Shown piece by piece: positions 1 to 6,477 of a stretch of DNA of 6,477 nt (position 1 is the stretch's first letter; every line of letters begins with the position of its first letter). The notes under the pieces were generated by a model. That model was not told the origin of the DNA. It made no database searches and was given only the letters and a program-made list of their open reading frames with translations. The position numbers and the translations under genes are program-made. Origin of the DNA: an uncultured Macromonas sp. (lineage in GTDB: Bacteria; Pseudomonadota; Gammaproteobacteria; Burkholderiales; Burkholderiaceae). The DNA lies in contig CAMLOF010000173.1 in NCBI GenBank assembly GCA_946481585.1, positions 1-6,477 on the forward strand, read 5' to 3'.

Positions 1-51
1 TACGTCCCTGCACTGTCGCTGTGGCTGCCCGCCGTGCTGGATGTGAAGTGA
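1..51 (+). CDS. C-terminal end of a probable TRAP transporter large permease (DctM family), partial
   Basis: Frame 1 is open from the first base to a TGA at 49-51 and reads YVPALSLWLPAVLDVK. From family knowledge, large membrane subunits of TRAP transporters (DctM/YiaN type) commonly end with a Tyr-Xaa-Pro-Ala-hydrophobic-Ser-Leu-Trp-Leu-Pro stretch, which this matches. Such permeases are inner-membrane, sodium-driven importers that work with a small DctQ subunit and a periplasmic DctP binding protein, often for acid sugars and other carboxylates. The stop overlaps the next gene's ATG by one base (TGATG), as expected for consecutive operon genes. Only 16 residues are visible, so the family call rests on a short motif. 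An unrelated membrane protein ending this way cannot be excluded. Confidence 0.55.
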   Translation, partial: YVPALSLWLPAVLDVK

Positions 52-1343
52 TGACCTCGCACGCCATCCGCCACGTCCGCGTCACGCCCATCGCGTTCCG
101 CGACCCGCCGCTGCTCAACGCGGCGGGCATCCACGAGCCGTGGGCGCTGCGCTCGATCATCGAGATCGAGACCGACTCGGGCCTGGTCGGCATCAACGAA
201 AGCTACGGCGACCTGCCCATGCTGGAGGCGCTGGCCAAGGCCGCGCCTGCGCTCAACGGGCTGTCGCCCTGGGCGCTCAACGAAATGGAGACGCGCGTCG
301 CTGCGCTGGTGGCGCCGCCGCAGGCAGCGTCTTCCGAGTTCCTGGGCACGCAAATCTCGCTGGCGCCGGGCACGCACGTGTCCAAGACGGTGGCCAAGGT
401 GATCAGCGCGTTTGAAGTTGCCATGATGGACCTGCAGGGCCAGCTGGCCAACGCGCCCGTGGTGGACCTGCTGGGCGGCGCCGCACGCGACGCCGTGCCC
501 TTCAGCGCCTACCTGTTCTACAAGTACGCCGAGCACATTGAAAAGCCCTACGCCCCCGACCCCTGGGGCGAGGCCGTCACCCCAGAACAGCTGGTGGCGC
601 AGGCGCGCCGCATGATCGGCCTGTACGGTTTCAAAAGCATCAAGCTGAAAGCCGGTGCGCTGCCGCCCGAGCAAGAGGCCGCAGGCATTCTGGCGTTGGC
701 GCAGGCCTTTCCTGGCGCACCGTTGCGTATCGACCCCAACGCCAACTGGAGCGTGGCTACCAGCCTGCGCATTCTGGAACAGCTGCGTGGCGTGCTGGAG
801 TATTACGAAGACCCCGCCCCCGGCCTGGACGGCATGGCCGCCGTGGCCAAGGCGTGCGACGTGCCGCTGGCCACCAACATGGTGGTCACCGACCTGAAGG
901 AATTCCGCCGCAACGCCGAGATGGGCTGCCCGGTGAAGATCGTGCTCAGCGACCACCACTACTGGGGCGGCCTGCGTGCAACCCAGCGCTTGGCGCTGAT
1001 GTGTGAGACCTTTGGCCTGGGCCTGTCCATGCACTCCAACTCCCATCTGGGCATCAGCCTGATGGCCATGACCCACCTGGCCGCGTCGGTGCCGTTGCTG
1101 TCTTACGCCTGTGACACGCACTACCCCTGGCAGGACGACGAGGTGGTGCAGGGCGGACGCCTGAAGTTCGAGGACGGCAGCCTGCGCGTGACGACCACCC
1201 CCGGCCTGGGCGTGACGCTGGACCGCGAGGCCCTGGCACGCCTGCACGACAACTACCTGAACACCACCATCCGCAACCGCGACGATCTGGCGCAGATGCG
1301 CAAGTACGACCCGTCCTTCACCGGACAACAGCCGCGTTTCTGA
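51..1343 (+). CDS. Glucarate-dehydratase-like enolase-superfamily protein (divergent GudD paralog), probable acid-sugar dehydratase
   Basis: The 430-residue product has the full enolase-superfamily layout: an N-terminal capping domain followed by a barrel domain. Residues that appear to correspond to GudD active-site positions are present: N23 and H28 in the cap, K198-x-K200 as the acid/base pair, D228 in an Asp-Pro-Asn motif, E253 in Glu-Asp-Pro, N276 in Ala-Thr-Asn-Met, the D301/H328 dyad, and R410 in Arg-Asp-Asp near the C-terminus. The predicted chemistry is Mg-dependent dehydration of an aldarate or related acid sugar in the cytoplasm. It is clearly diverged from the canonical gudD in the same cluster: the segment between E253 and N276 is six residues shorter and lacks the second glutamate that GudD uses as a metal ligand, and the D-to-H spacing is one residue longer. 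ATG at 51 is preferred because it overlaps the upstream TGA. A GTG at 21 would add ten residues lying over the permease end. The substrate is unknown; glucarate, idarate or another epimer are all possible. Confidence 0.85.
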   Translation: MTSHAIRHVRVTPIAFRDPPLLNAAGIHEPWALRSIIEIETDSGLVGINESYGDLPMLEALAKAAPALNGLSPWALNEMETRVAALVAPPQAASSEFLGTQISLAPGTHVSKTVAKVISAFEVAMMDLQGQLANAPVVDLLGGAARDAVPFSAYLFYKYAEHIEKPYAPDPWGEAVTPEQLVAQARRMIGLYGFKSIKLKAGALPPEQEAAGILALAQAFPGAPLRIDPNANWSVATSLRILEQLRGVLEYYEDPAPGLDGMAAVAKACDVPLATNMVVTDLKEFRRNAEMGCPVKIVLSDHHYWGGLRATQRLALMCETFGLGLSMHSNSHLGISLMAMTHLAASVPLLSYACDTHYPWQDDEVVQGGRLKFEDGSLRVTTTPGLGVTLDREALARLHDNYLNTTIRNRDDLAQMRKYDPSFTGQQPRF

Positions 1344-1396
1344 AACGCCTCTTCAAGCATTTACCTATTTCCTCAGACGAAAGCGAGCCCTGCACC

Positions 1397-2308
1397 ATGA
1401 ACCCTCAAGACCTCAAGAACATCATGTCCTCCGGCCTGCTGTCGTTCCCGCTGACGGACTTCGACGCGCAGGGCAACTTCAACGCGCGCGGCTACGCCGA
1501 GCGCCTGGAGTGGCTGGCCCCCTACGGTGCGAGCGCGCTGTTTGCCGCAGGCGGCACGGGCGAGTTCTTCTCGCTGACCGCACAGGAATACCCCGACATC
1601 ATCCGCACCGCCGTGCAGACCTGCCGTGGCAAGGTGCCCATCATCGCGGGCGCGGGCGGCCCCACGCGCTTTGCCATTGAATGCGCGCAAGAAGCCGAGC
1701 GTCAGGGTGCCCACGGCATTCTGCTGTTGCCGCACTACCTGACCGAAGCGGGCCAGGAAGGCCTGATCGCCCATGTGGAGGCGGTGTGCAAGAGCGTCAA
1801 GTTCGGCGTCATCGTCTACAACCGCAACGTCTGCAAGCTCACCCCTGAGTCGCTGGCCATCCTGGCCGAGCGCTGTCCCAACCTCGTGGGCTTCAAGGAC
1901 GGCATTGGCGACATCGAGCTGATGTCCTCCATCTACATGCACATGGGCGACCGCTTTGCCTACCTGGGCGGCCTGCCCACGGCCGAGGTGTATGCCGCCG
2001 CCTACAAGGCGCTGGGCACGCCTGTGTATTCGTCGGCGGTGTTCAACTTCATTCCCAAGACGGCCATGGCCTTCTACGAAGCCGTGCGTACCGACGACAT
2101 GGCCACCCAGCACAAGTTGCTCAAAGAGTTCTTCATGCCCTACCTGAAGATCCGCAACCGCGTGCAGGGCTATGCGGTCAGCATCGTCAAGGCCGGTGCC
2201 ACGCTCGTGGGTCATTCGGCCGGCCCCGTGCGCCCGCCGCTCACCGACCTCAAGCCCGCCGAGATGGAAGAACTGCAGGCGCTGATCGCCAAGCTTGGGC
2301 CCCAGTAA
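1397..2308 (+). CDS. kdgD: 5-dehydro-4-deoxyglucarate dehydratase (KdgD)
   Basis: The 303-residue protein belongs to the dihydrodipicolinate synthase/N-acetylneuraminate lyase class I aldolase family and has the usual family length. Visible hallmarks are the Gly-Gly-Thr-Gly-Glu loop at residues 52-56, catalytic Tyr141 in Val-Tyr-Asn-Arg-Asn, and the Schiff-base Lys167 in Gly-Phe-Lys-Asp-Gly. The Tyr-Asn-Arg-Asn and Phe-Lys-Asp-Gly-Ile-Gly-Asp wording is characteristic of KdgD rather than DapA. The enzyme converts 5-dehydro-4-deoxy-D-glucarate to 2-oxoglutarate semialdehyde, releasing water and CO2 in the cytoplasm. It is therefore the shared step below GudD and GarD, both encoded downstream. 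This route replaces the GarL aldolase route of enteric bacteria. It starts 53 bases after the preceding gene, and no strong Shine-Dalgarno is seen before the ATG. Confidence 0.95.
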   Translation: MNPQDLKNIMSSGLLSFPLTDFDAQGNFNARGYAERLEWLAPYGASALFAAGGTGEFFSLTAQEYPDIIRTAVQTCRGKVPIIAGAGGPTRFAIECAQEAERQGAHGILLLPHYLTEAGQEGLIAHVEAVCKSVKFGVIVYNRNVCKLTPESLAILAERCPNLVGFKDGIGDIELMSSIYMHMGDRFAYLGGLPTAEVYAAAYKALGTPVYSSAVFNFIPKTAMAFYEAVRTDDMATQHKLLKEFFMPYLKIRNRVQGYAVSIVKAGATLVGHSAGPVRPPLTDLKPAEMEELQALIAKLGPQ

Positions 2309-2341
2309 CGGGCCACTACTGATTCCCCCTGAGACCGACCG

Positions 2342-2347
2342 AAGGAG
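2342..2347 (+). promoter_or_regulatory. Ribosome binding site of the Bug-family gene
   Basis: AAGGAG lies five bases before ATG 2353, an optimal Shine-Dalgarno arrangement. It favours 2353 over the in-frame ATG at 2362. An out-of-frame ATG at 2348 runs into TGA after two codons and is not a credible start. Confidence 0.8.
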
Positions 2348-2352
2348 ATGAC

Positions 2353-3315
2353 ATGACCCCGATGAAGAAACTGCTCTGCGGCGTGGCCGCTGCCCTGGCG
2401 ATGACCTCTGCCATGGCCTGGCCCGACAAGCCCATCACCCTGCTGGTGCCCTTCCCGCCCGGCGGCTCCACCGACTTGATCGCGCGCACCCTGTCTGCAA
2501 AGATGGGCGAAAAGCTCGGCGGCGCCACGGTGATCGTGGAGAACAAGGCCGGGGCCACCGGCACCATTGGCGCCACGCAGGTGGCTCGCGCACCGGCCGA
2601 CGGGTACACCCTGTTCGTGTCGTCGCTGGGGCCGTTCGTCATCGCGCCGCACCTCATCAAGGTGCAGTACGACGCACTCAAGGACCTGGACCCCATCACC
2701 GTGGTGGTGCAGGCTCCCAACGTGCTGGTGGTGCCTGCGGCGTCCGCGCACAAGTCGCTGGCCGACGTGATTGCCTACCAGAAGGCCAACCCTGGCAAGA
2801 TGAGTTTTGCGTCTTCGGGCAACGGCAGCAGCGACCACCTGACCGCCGAACTGTTCTGGCAGCAGACCGGCACCATGGGCGTGCACATTCCCTACAAAGG
2901 CGGCGGCCCGGTGATGAACGATCTGCTGGGCAACGTGGTGGACGCATCCTTCATGAACATCAACACCGCCATGCCGCAGATCAAGGCGGGCAAGTTGCGC
3001 GCGCTGACCATCACCAGCGCCAAGCGTTCGCCGCTGCTGCCCGACGTGCCCACGCTGGAAGAGGGCGGCGTGAAGGAGGCCAACGTGCAGTCCTGGCAAG
3101 CGGTGGCCGCGCCCAAGGGCCTGCCCGCCGACGTGAAGAAGCGCGTGCACGACGCCATCACCAGCACCTTCAAGGACCCGCAAGTCAACGGCAAGCTGCT
3201 GGACCTGGGCTTTGAGCTGGTGCTCAATACGCCCGAGCAGTTCGCGGCCTTCCAGGCCGCCGAGTTCAGCCGTTGGCAAAAACTCATCACCAGCCGCAAC
3301 ATCAAAGCCGATTGA
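2353..3315 (+). CDS. Bug/TctC-family tripartite tricarboxylate transporter substrate-binding protein
   Basis: The 320-residue product has a Sec signal peptide: Lys5-Lys6, a hydrophobic core to about residue 20, and a likely cleavage after Ala-Met-Ala at 22, leaving Trp-Pro-Asp-Lys-Pro as the mature N-terminus. Family signatures follow in order: Pro-Phe-Pro-Pro-Gly-Gly-Ser-Thr-Asp at 33-41, Glu-Asn-Lys-Ala-Gly with Gly-Thr-Ile-Gly at 63-73, Asp-Gly-Tyr-Thr-Leu at 83-87, Gly-Asn-Gly-Ser-Ser at 156-160, and His-Ile-Pro-Tyr-Lys-Gly-Gly at 178-184. These mark a periplasmic Bug receptor, a family greatly expanded in betaproteobacteria that usually binds carboxylates. Length is normal. No TctA or TctB permease gene is adjacent, so it is an orphan receptor that either borrows permeases encoded elsewhere or acts as a sensor. 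Its place between kdgD and gudD suggests an aldarate ligand, but that is inference. Cys9 lies inside the signal core and does not form a lipobox. Confidence 0.93.
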   Translation: MTPMKKLLCGVAAALAMTSAMAWPDKPITLLVPFPPGGSTDLIARTLSAKMGEKLGGATVIVENKAGATGTIGATQVARAPADGYTLFVSSLGPFVIAPHLIKVQYDALKDLDPITVVVQAPNVLVVPAASAHKSLADVIAYQKANPGKMSFASSGNGSSDHLTAELFWQQTGTMGVHIPYKGGGPVMNDLLGNVVDASFMNINTAMPQIKAGKLRALTITSAKRSPLLPDVPTLEEGGVKEANVQSWQAVAAPKGLPADVKKRVHDAITSTFKDPQVNGKLLDLGFELVLNTPEQFAAFQAAEFSRWQKLITSRNIKAD

Positions 3316-3332
3316 CGGATTGGCCCACCCCC

Positions 3333-3390
3333 GCGCCGCCTTCGGCGTCACCCCCTCAAGGGGGCGGCGCTGGCGGCCCGGCGAAGCCGG
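3333..3390 (+). repeat. GC-rich intergenic hairpin cluster between the Bug gene and gudD
   Basis: Several inverted repeats are packed into the 127-base gap. GCGCCGCC at 3333-3340 can pair with GGCGGCGC at 3363-3370. Inside that arm, CCCCC at 3351-3355 pairs with GGGGG at 3360-3364, and GCCG at 3335-3338 can alternatively pair with CGGC at 3343-3346. A separate hairpin, CCGGC-GAA-GCCGG, spans 3378-3390. The first three overlap in sequence and so compete with each other. No T-tract follows, so this is not a classical intrinsic terminator. It may be an mRNA-stabilising or processing element, an attenuator, or a dispersed intergenic repeat of the kind seen in Comamonadaceae genomes. Confidence 0.5.
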
Positions 3391-3442
3391 TTCCACGGCG
3401 CCCTTGGATTCAAGACACTTCTCTCTACCGTCTTTGGTTCTT

Positions 3443-4777
3443 ATGAACATACCTTCTGCCCCTGTTGTTTCGTCGATGCGCGTGATCCCGGTTGCCGGGC
3501 GCGACGGCATGCTGCTCAACCTGTCGGGCGCGCACGCGCCGTTCTTCACGCGCAACATCGTCATCATTACCGACAACGCCGGGCATACCGGTGTGGGCGA
3601 GGTGCCCGGGGGCGAGAAGATCCGCCAGACGCTGGAAGACGCCCGCCCGCTGGTGGAAGGCCAGTCCGTTGGCAACCTGCAGGCCATTCTGAACGCCATG
3701 CGCGTGAAGTTCGCCGACCGCGACAGCGGCGGGCGCGGCCTGCAGACTTTTGACCTGCGCACCACCATCCACGCCGTGACCGCCGTGGAGTCGGCCCTGC
3801 TGGACCTGCAAGGCCAGCACCTGGGCGTGCCTGTGGCGGCATTGCTGGGCGAAGGCCAGCAGCGCGACGCGGTGCAGATGCTGGGCTATCTGTTCTTTGT
3901 GGGCGACCGGCTGAAAACCGACTTGCCCTATGCGAGTGAACCCGACAACGCCGACGACTGGTGCCGCCTGCGCCACGAGGCAGCCATGACGCCCGAGGCC
4001 GTGGTGCGCCTGGCCGAGGCCGCGCAGAAGCGCTACGGCTTCCAGGACTTCAAGCTCAAGGGTGGTGTGCTGAGCGGCGACGCCGAAGTGGAGGCCGTGA
4101 CGGCGCTGCACGAGCGCTTCCCCGAGGCGCGCGTGACGCTGGACCCCAACGGCGGCTGGCTGCTGAAGGACGCCATCCGCCTGGGCCACAAGATGCGCGG
4201 TGTAGTGGCCTATGCCGAAGACCCATGCGGTGCCGAGGAAGGTTTCAGCGGCCGCGAGGTGATGGCCGAGTTCCGCCGCGCCACCGGCCTGCCCACCGCC
4301 ACCAACATGGTGGCCACCGACTGGCGCCAGATGGCCCATTCGCTGGCGCTGCAGAGCGTGGACATTCCGCTGGCCGACCCACACTTCTGGACCATGGCGG
4401 GCAGCGTGCGCGTGGCGCAGACCTGCCGCGACTGGGGCCTGACCTGGGGTTCGCACTCCAACAACCATTTCGACGTGTCCCTGGCCATGTTCACCCACGT
4501 GGGTGCGGCCGCGCCGGGCAAGGTCACGGCCATAGACACGCACTGGATCTGGCAGGATGGCCAACGCCTGACCAAGGAGCCGTTGAAGATCGAAGGCGGC
4601 TACGTGCAGGTGCCCAAGAAGCCGGGCCTGGGCGTGGAGCTGGACATGGCCGAGGTGGAAAAAGCCCACCAGCTCTACATGCAACACGGCCTGGGTGCGC
4701 GTGACGACGCCATCGCCATGCAGTACCTGATACCCGGCTGGAAGTTCGACCCCAAGCGGCCCTGCCTGGTGCGTTGA
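3443..4777 (+). CDS. gudD: D-glucarate dehydratase (GudD)
   Basis: The 444-residue product closely follows the remembered sequence of Escherichia coli GudD (446 residues) over its whole length, including [15 protein letters not shown] and Ser-His-Ser-Asn-Asn-His. Catalytic and ligand positions are intact: N26 and H31 in the cap, K204-x-K206, metal ligands D234, E265 and N288, the D312/H338 dyad, and R420. It removes water from D-glucarate, giving 5-dehydro-4-deoxy-D-glucarate, in the cytoplasm; the family also epimerises and dehydrates L-idarate. ATG 3443 gives the family-typical N-terminus. The reading frame stays open upstream, but that would extend it into the Bug gene. No Shine-Dalgarno is visible before this ATG, which is unusual beside its neighbours. 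garD follows after 14 bases, so the two are surely co-transcribed. Confidence 0.97.
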   Translation: MNIPSAPVVSSMRVIPVAGRDGMLLNLSGAHAPFFTRNIVIITDNAGHTGVGEVPGGEKIRQTLEDARPLVEGQSVGNLQAILNAMRVKFADRDSGGRGLQTFDLRTTIHAVTAVESALLDLQGQHLGVPVAALLGEGQQRDAVQMLGYLFFVGDRLKTDLPYASEPDNADDWCRLRHEAAMTPEAVVRLAEAAQKRYGFQDFKLKGGVLSGDAEVEAVTALHERFPEARVTLDPNGGWLLKDAIRLGHKMRGVVAYAEDPCGAEEGFSGREVMAEFRRATGLPTATNMVATDWRQMAHSLALQSVDIPLADPHFWTMAGSVRVAQTCRDWGLTWGSHSNNHFDVSLAMFTHVGAAAPGKVTAIDTHWIWQDGQRLTKEPLKIEGGYVQVPKKPGLGVELDMAEVEKAHQLYMQHGLGARDDAIAMQYLIPGWKFDPKRPCLVR

Positions 4778-4780
4778 AGC

Positions 4781-4786
4781 GAGAGG
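4781..4786 (+). promoter_or_regulatory. Ribosome binding site of garD
   Basis: The purine run GAGAGG lies five bases before ATG 4792, within the short gap after the gudD stop. It supports 4792 over the in-frame TTG at 4774, which overlaps the gudD stop and would place this Shine-Dalgarno inside the coding region. Confidence 0.7.
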
Positions 4787-4791
4787 ACACC

Positions 4792-6342
4792 ATGTCAGAG
4801 CCCATTGCTCCCCGCGCCATCCGCATGCACCCGGCGGACAACGTGGCCATCGTCGTGAACGACGGCGGCCTGCCGCGCGGTGCCACGCTGCCCGGCGGCC
4901 CCACGCTGGTGGACGCCGTGCCCCAGGGCCACAAGGTGGCCTTGCAAGACCTGCCCGCTGGCAGCGAGGTGCGCCGCTACAACGTGGTCATCGGCCACAC
5001 GGCGGTGGACATTGCCGCTGGTGGCTGGGTGAACGAGCAGCGGCTGCGCATGCCCGCCGCCCGTTCGCTGGAAGGCCTGCCCCCGCCGCAGCCGCCCGCT
5101 GAACTGCCGCCGCTGCAGGGCCACACCTTCCAGGGCTACCGCAACGCCGACGGCAGCGTGGGCACGCGCAACCTGCTGGCCATCACCACCACCGTGCAAT
5201 GCGTGGCCGGGGTGCTGGACGTGGCGGTGGAACGCATCAAGATGGAACTGCTGCCGCACTACCCCAACGTGGATGGCGTGGTGGGCCTGGAGCACACCTA
5301 CGGCTGTGGCGTGGCCATTGACGCGCCCGACGCCATCATCCCCATCCGCACGCTGCGCAACCTGGCCAGCAACCCCAATTTTGGCGGCGAGGTGATGGTG
5401 GTGAGCCTGGGCTGCGAAAAGCTGCAGCCCGAACGCCTGCTGCCGCCCGGCAGCATTCCCATTGCCGACGAGCGTGACGATGGGCTGGACGTGGTCTGCC
5501 TGCAGGACGACAAGCACGTGGGCTTCATGTCGATGATCGACAGCATTCTGGCCCAGGCGCGCGTGCACCTGGAGCGGCTCAACCGCCGCCAGCGCGAGAC
5601 CTGCCCCGTGTCGGACCTGGTGGTGGGCGTGCAGTGCGGCGGGAGCGATGCGTTTTCAGGCGTGACGGCCAACCCGGCGGTGGGTTTTGCCACCGACCTG
5701 CTGGTGCGCGCGGGCGCCACGGTGATGTTCAGCGAGAACACCGAGGTGCGCGACGCGGTGGACCAGCTCACCCGCCGCGCCGCCACGCCCGAGGTGGCGC
5801 AGGCGATTGTGCGCGAGCTGGGCTGGTACGACGCCTATCTGGAGCGCGGCCAGGTGGACCGCAGTGCCAACACCACGCCGGGCAACAAGAAGGGTGGCTT
5901 GTCGAACATCGTGGAAAAGGCGATGGGCTCCATCGTCAAGAGCGGCACGGGGCCTATTCACGGGGTGATTGCGCCGGGTGAGAAGGTGCGCCAGAAGGGG
6001 CTGATCTTTGCTGCCACGCCCGCGAGCGATTTCATCTGCGGCACGCTGCAGCTGGCTGCGGGCATGAACCTGCATGTGTTCACCACGGGGCGGGGCACGC
6101 CGTATGGGCTGGCCGAGTGCCCGGTGATCAAGGTGGCCACGCGTGATGATCTGGCGCGGCGCTGGCACGACCTGATGGACCTGAACGCGGGGCGCATTGC
6201 CAGCGGCGGCGCGAGCATTGAGGTGCTGGGCTGGGAGCTGTTCCATCTGATGCTGGACGTGGCGAGCGGCAAGCGCACTTGGGCGGAGCAGTGGAAGCTG
6301 CACAACGCGCTGGTGCTGTTCAATCCTGCGCCTGTGACTTGA
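4792..6342 (+). CDS. garD: Galactarate dehydratase (GarD)
   Basis: The 516-residue protein belongs to the UxaA/altronate-hydrolase family and matches the remembered Escherichia coli GarD (523 residues) from end to end, including the terminal Asn-Pro-Ala-Pro-Val-Thr. An N-terminal SAF-like domain occupies roughly residues 5-90. After a proline-rich linker, the catalytic region opens with Phe-Gln-Gly-Tyr-Arg-Asn at 113-118. Conserved cysteine motifs are Tyr-Gly-Cys-Gly (C172), Gly-Cys-Glu-Lys-Leu-Gln-Pro-Glu (C208) and Gln-Cys-Gly-Gly-Ser-Asp (C282). The C-terminal part carries Pro-Gly-Asn-Lys-Lys-Gly-Gly and Thr-Gly-Arg-Gly-Thr-Pro-Tyr-Gly. The enzyme, known in the family to be Fe(II)-dependent, dehydrates galactarate to 5-dehydro-4-deoxy-D-glucarate, the same product as GudD despite an unrelated fold. 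KdgD, encoded upstream, consumes this product. It is the last gene of the visible cluster. Confidence 0.97.
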   Translation: MSEPIAPRAIRMHPADNVAIVVNDGGLPRGATLPGGPTLVDAVPQGHKVALQDLPAGSEVRRYNVVIGHTAVDIAAGGWVNEQRLRMPAARSLEGLPPPQPPAELPPLQGHTFQGYRNADGSVGTRNLLAITTTVQCVAGVLDVAVERIKMELLPHYPNVDGVVGLEHTYGCGVAIDAPDAIIPIRTLRNLASNPNFGGEVMVVSLGCEKLQPERLLPPGSIPIADERDDGLDVVCLQDDKHVGFMSMIDSILAQARVHLERLNRRQRETCPVSDLVVGVQCGGSDAFSGVTANPAVGFATDLLVRAGATVMFSENTEVRDAVDQLTRRAATPEVAQAIVRELGWYDAYLERGQVDRSANTTPGNKKGGLSNIVEKAMGSIVKSGTGPIHGVIAPGEKVRQKGLIFAATPASDFICGTLQLAAGMNLHVFTTGRGTPYGLAECPVIKVATRDDLARRWHDLMDLNAGRIASGGASIEVLGWELFHLMLDVASGKRTWAEQWKLHNALVLFNPAPVT

Positions 6343-6477
6343 TCTGCTTGGGGTGGGGCTCGCTCGCTGCGGCAGGCCTGGCCCTGCGGGGGCTCATCCG
6401 GGGCGGTCGGCTTTGCCGACTTCGCTGTGTCTGGCGGCCTGGGGCTGGCGCGGTGGAACTCGCTGCGCGCTTGCAGC
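6343..6477. other. Downstream intergenic tail without a recognisable gene
   Basis: After the garD stop, the last 135 bases show no credible start codon with a ribosome binding site. They read as low-information GC-rich sequence on both strands. One minus-strand frame stays open but translates to an Arg/Pro/Ala-rich stretch with no recognisable motif, so a convergent gene ending here can be neither shown nor excluded. Confidence 0.5.
6372..6420 (+). terminator. Possible transcript-end hairpins after garD
   Basis: Two inverted repeats lie 30-80 bases past the garD stop. GCAGG at 6372-6376 pairs with CCTGC at 6383-6387. A perfect six-pair stem, GTCGGC (6406-6411) with GCCGAC (6415-6420), closes on a TTT loop. 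No T-tract follows either stem, so intrinsic termination is uncertain; they may instead protect the 3' end or be dispersed intergenic repeats. Confidence 0.3.

Noticed and set aside
21..50. GTG start at 21 for the first dehydratase
   Set aside because: The extra ten residues lie over the frame-1 permease end and have no family counterpart. ATG 51 is coupled to the upstream TGA.
1373..2215. Minus-strand open frame of 280 codons opposite kdgD
   Set aside because: It is fully covered by kdgD on the other strand, has no motif of its own, and has a shadow-like composition.
2348..2356. Two-codon open frame ATG-ACA-TGA overlapping the Bug gene start
   Set aside because: It has no spacing from the Shine-Dalgarno and probably arises by chance; nothing supports a leader peptide.
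3351..3390. Classical intrinsic terminator between the Bug gene and gudD
   Set aside because: The stems are present but no T-tract follows, and the gudD-garD pair would then need its own promoter, for which I see no convincing boxes.
3212..3442. N-terminal extension of gudD to an upstream start at 3212
   Set aside because: The frame is open, but the extension overlaps the Bug gene, translates to Ser/Pro/Arg-rich sequence, and would make the protein 77 residues longer than GudD, whereas ATG 3443 gives the family length.
2212..3768. Long open frame of 518 codons on the minus strand
   Set aside because: It lies opposite the end of kdgD, all of the Bug gene and the start of gudD, which have unmistakable family motifs. 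Its translation is Gly/His/Arg-rich with no recognisable domain, as expected for the complement of GC-rich coding sequence.
3425..4687. Minus-strand open frame of 420 codons opposite gudD
   Set aside because: It mirrors the gudD coding frame and has a His/Gly/Val/Gln-rich composition typical of an antisense shadow.

Overview
This GC-rich window (roughly two-thirds G+C by eye) is densely coding on the + strand. Its proteins are typical of a betaproteobacterium, most likely a member of the Comamonadaceae (Acidovorax/Comamonas/Delftia-like). The clues are a periplasmic Bug-type binding protein, strongly GC-biased third codon positions, and GC-rich hairpin intergenic segments of a kind common in that family. 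The organism assignment is inferred from these features, not from a database match.

The window is almost entirely one co-directional gene cluster for catabolism of aldaric acids (D-glucarate and galactarate). In order it holds: the last 16 codons of a probable TRAP-transporter large permease (1-51); a divergent glucarate-dehydratase-like enolase-superfamily protein (51-1343) whose start codon overlaps the permease stop; kdgD, 5-dehydro-4-deoxyglucarate dehydratase (1397-2308); a Bug/TctC-family periplasmic solute-binding protein (2353-3315); a 127-base gap full of GC hairpins; gudD, canonical D-glucarate dehydratase (3443-4777); garD, galactarate dehydratase (4792-6342); and a 135-base tail with hairpins and no convincing gene.

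The genes fit one pathway. GudD dehydrates D-glucarate and GarD dehydrates galactarate (meso), using unrelated folds, and both give 5-dehydro-4-deoxy-D-glucarate. KdgD then dehydrates and decarboxylates that product to 2-oxoglutarate semialdehyde. An aldehyde dehydrogenase would complete the route to 2-oxoglutarate, but none is in this window. Uptake appears to be served by a TRAP system lying upstream and possibly by the Bug protein, which has no TctA/TctB membrane partners here.

Most of the window is a known type of pathway. The part that is not routine is the first complete gene. It keeps most GudD catalytic residues but appears to have lost the loop that carries one GudD-specific metal ligand, so it may act on a different acid sugar. 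No mobile element, CRISPR array, tRNA or rRNA was seen, and the operon promoter must lie upstream of the window.
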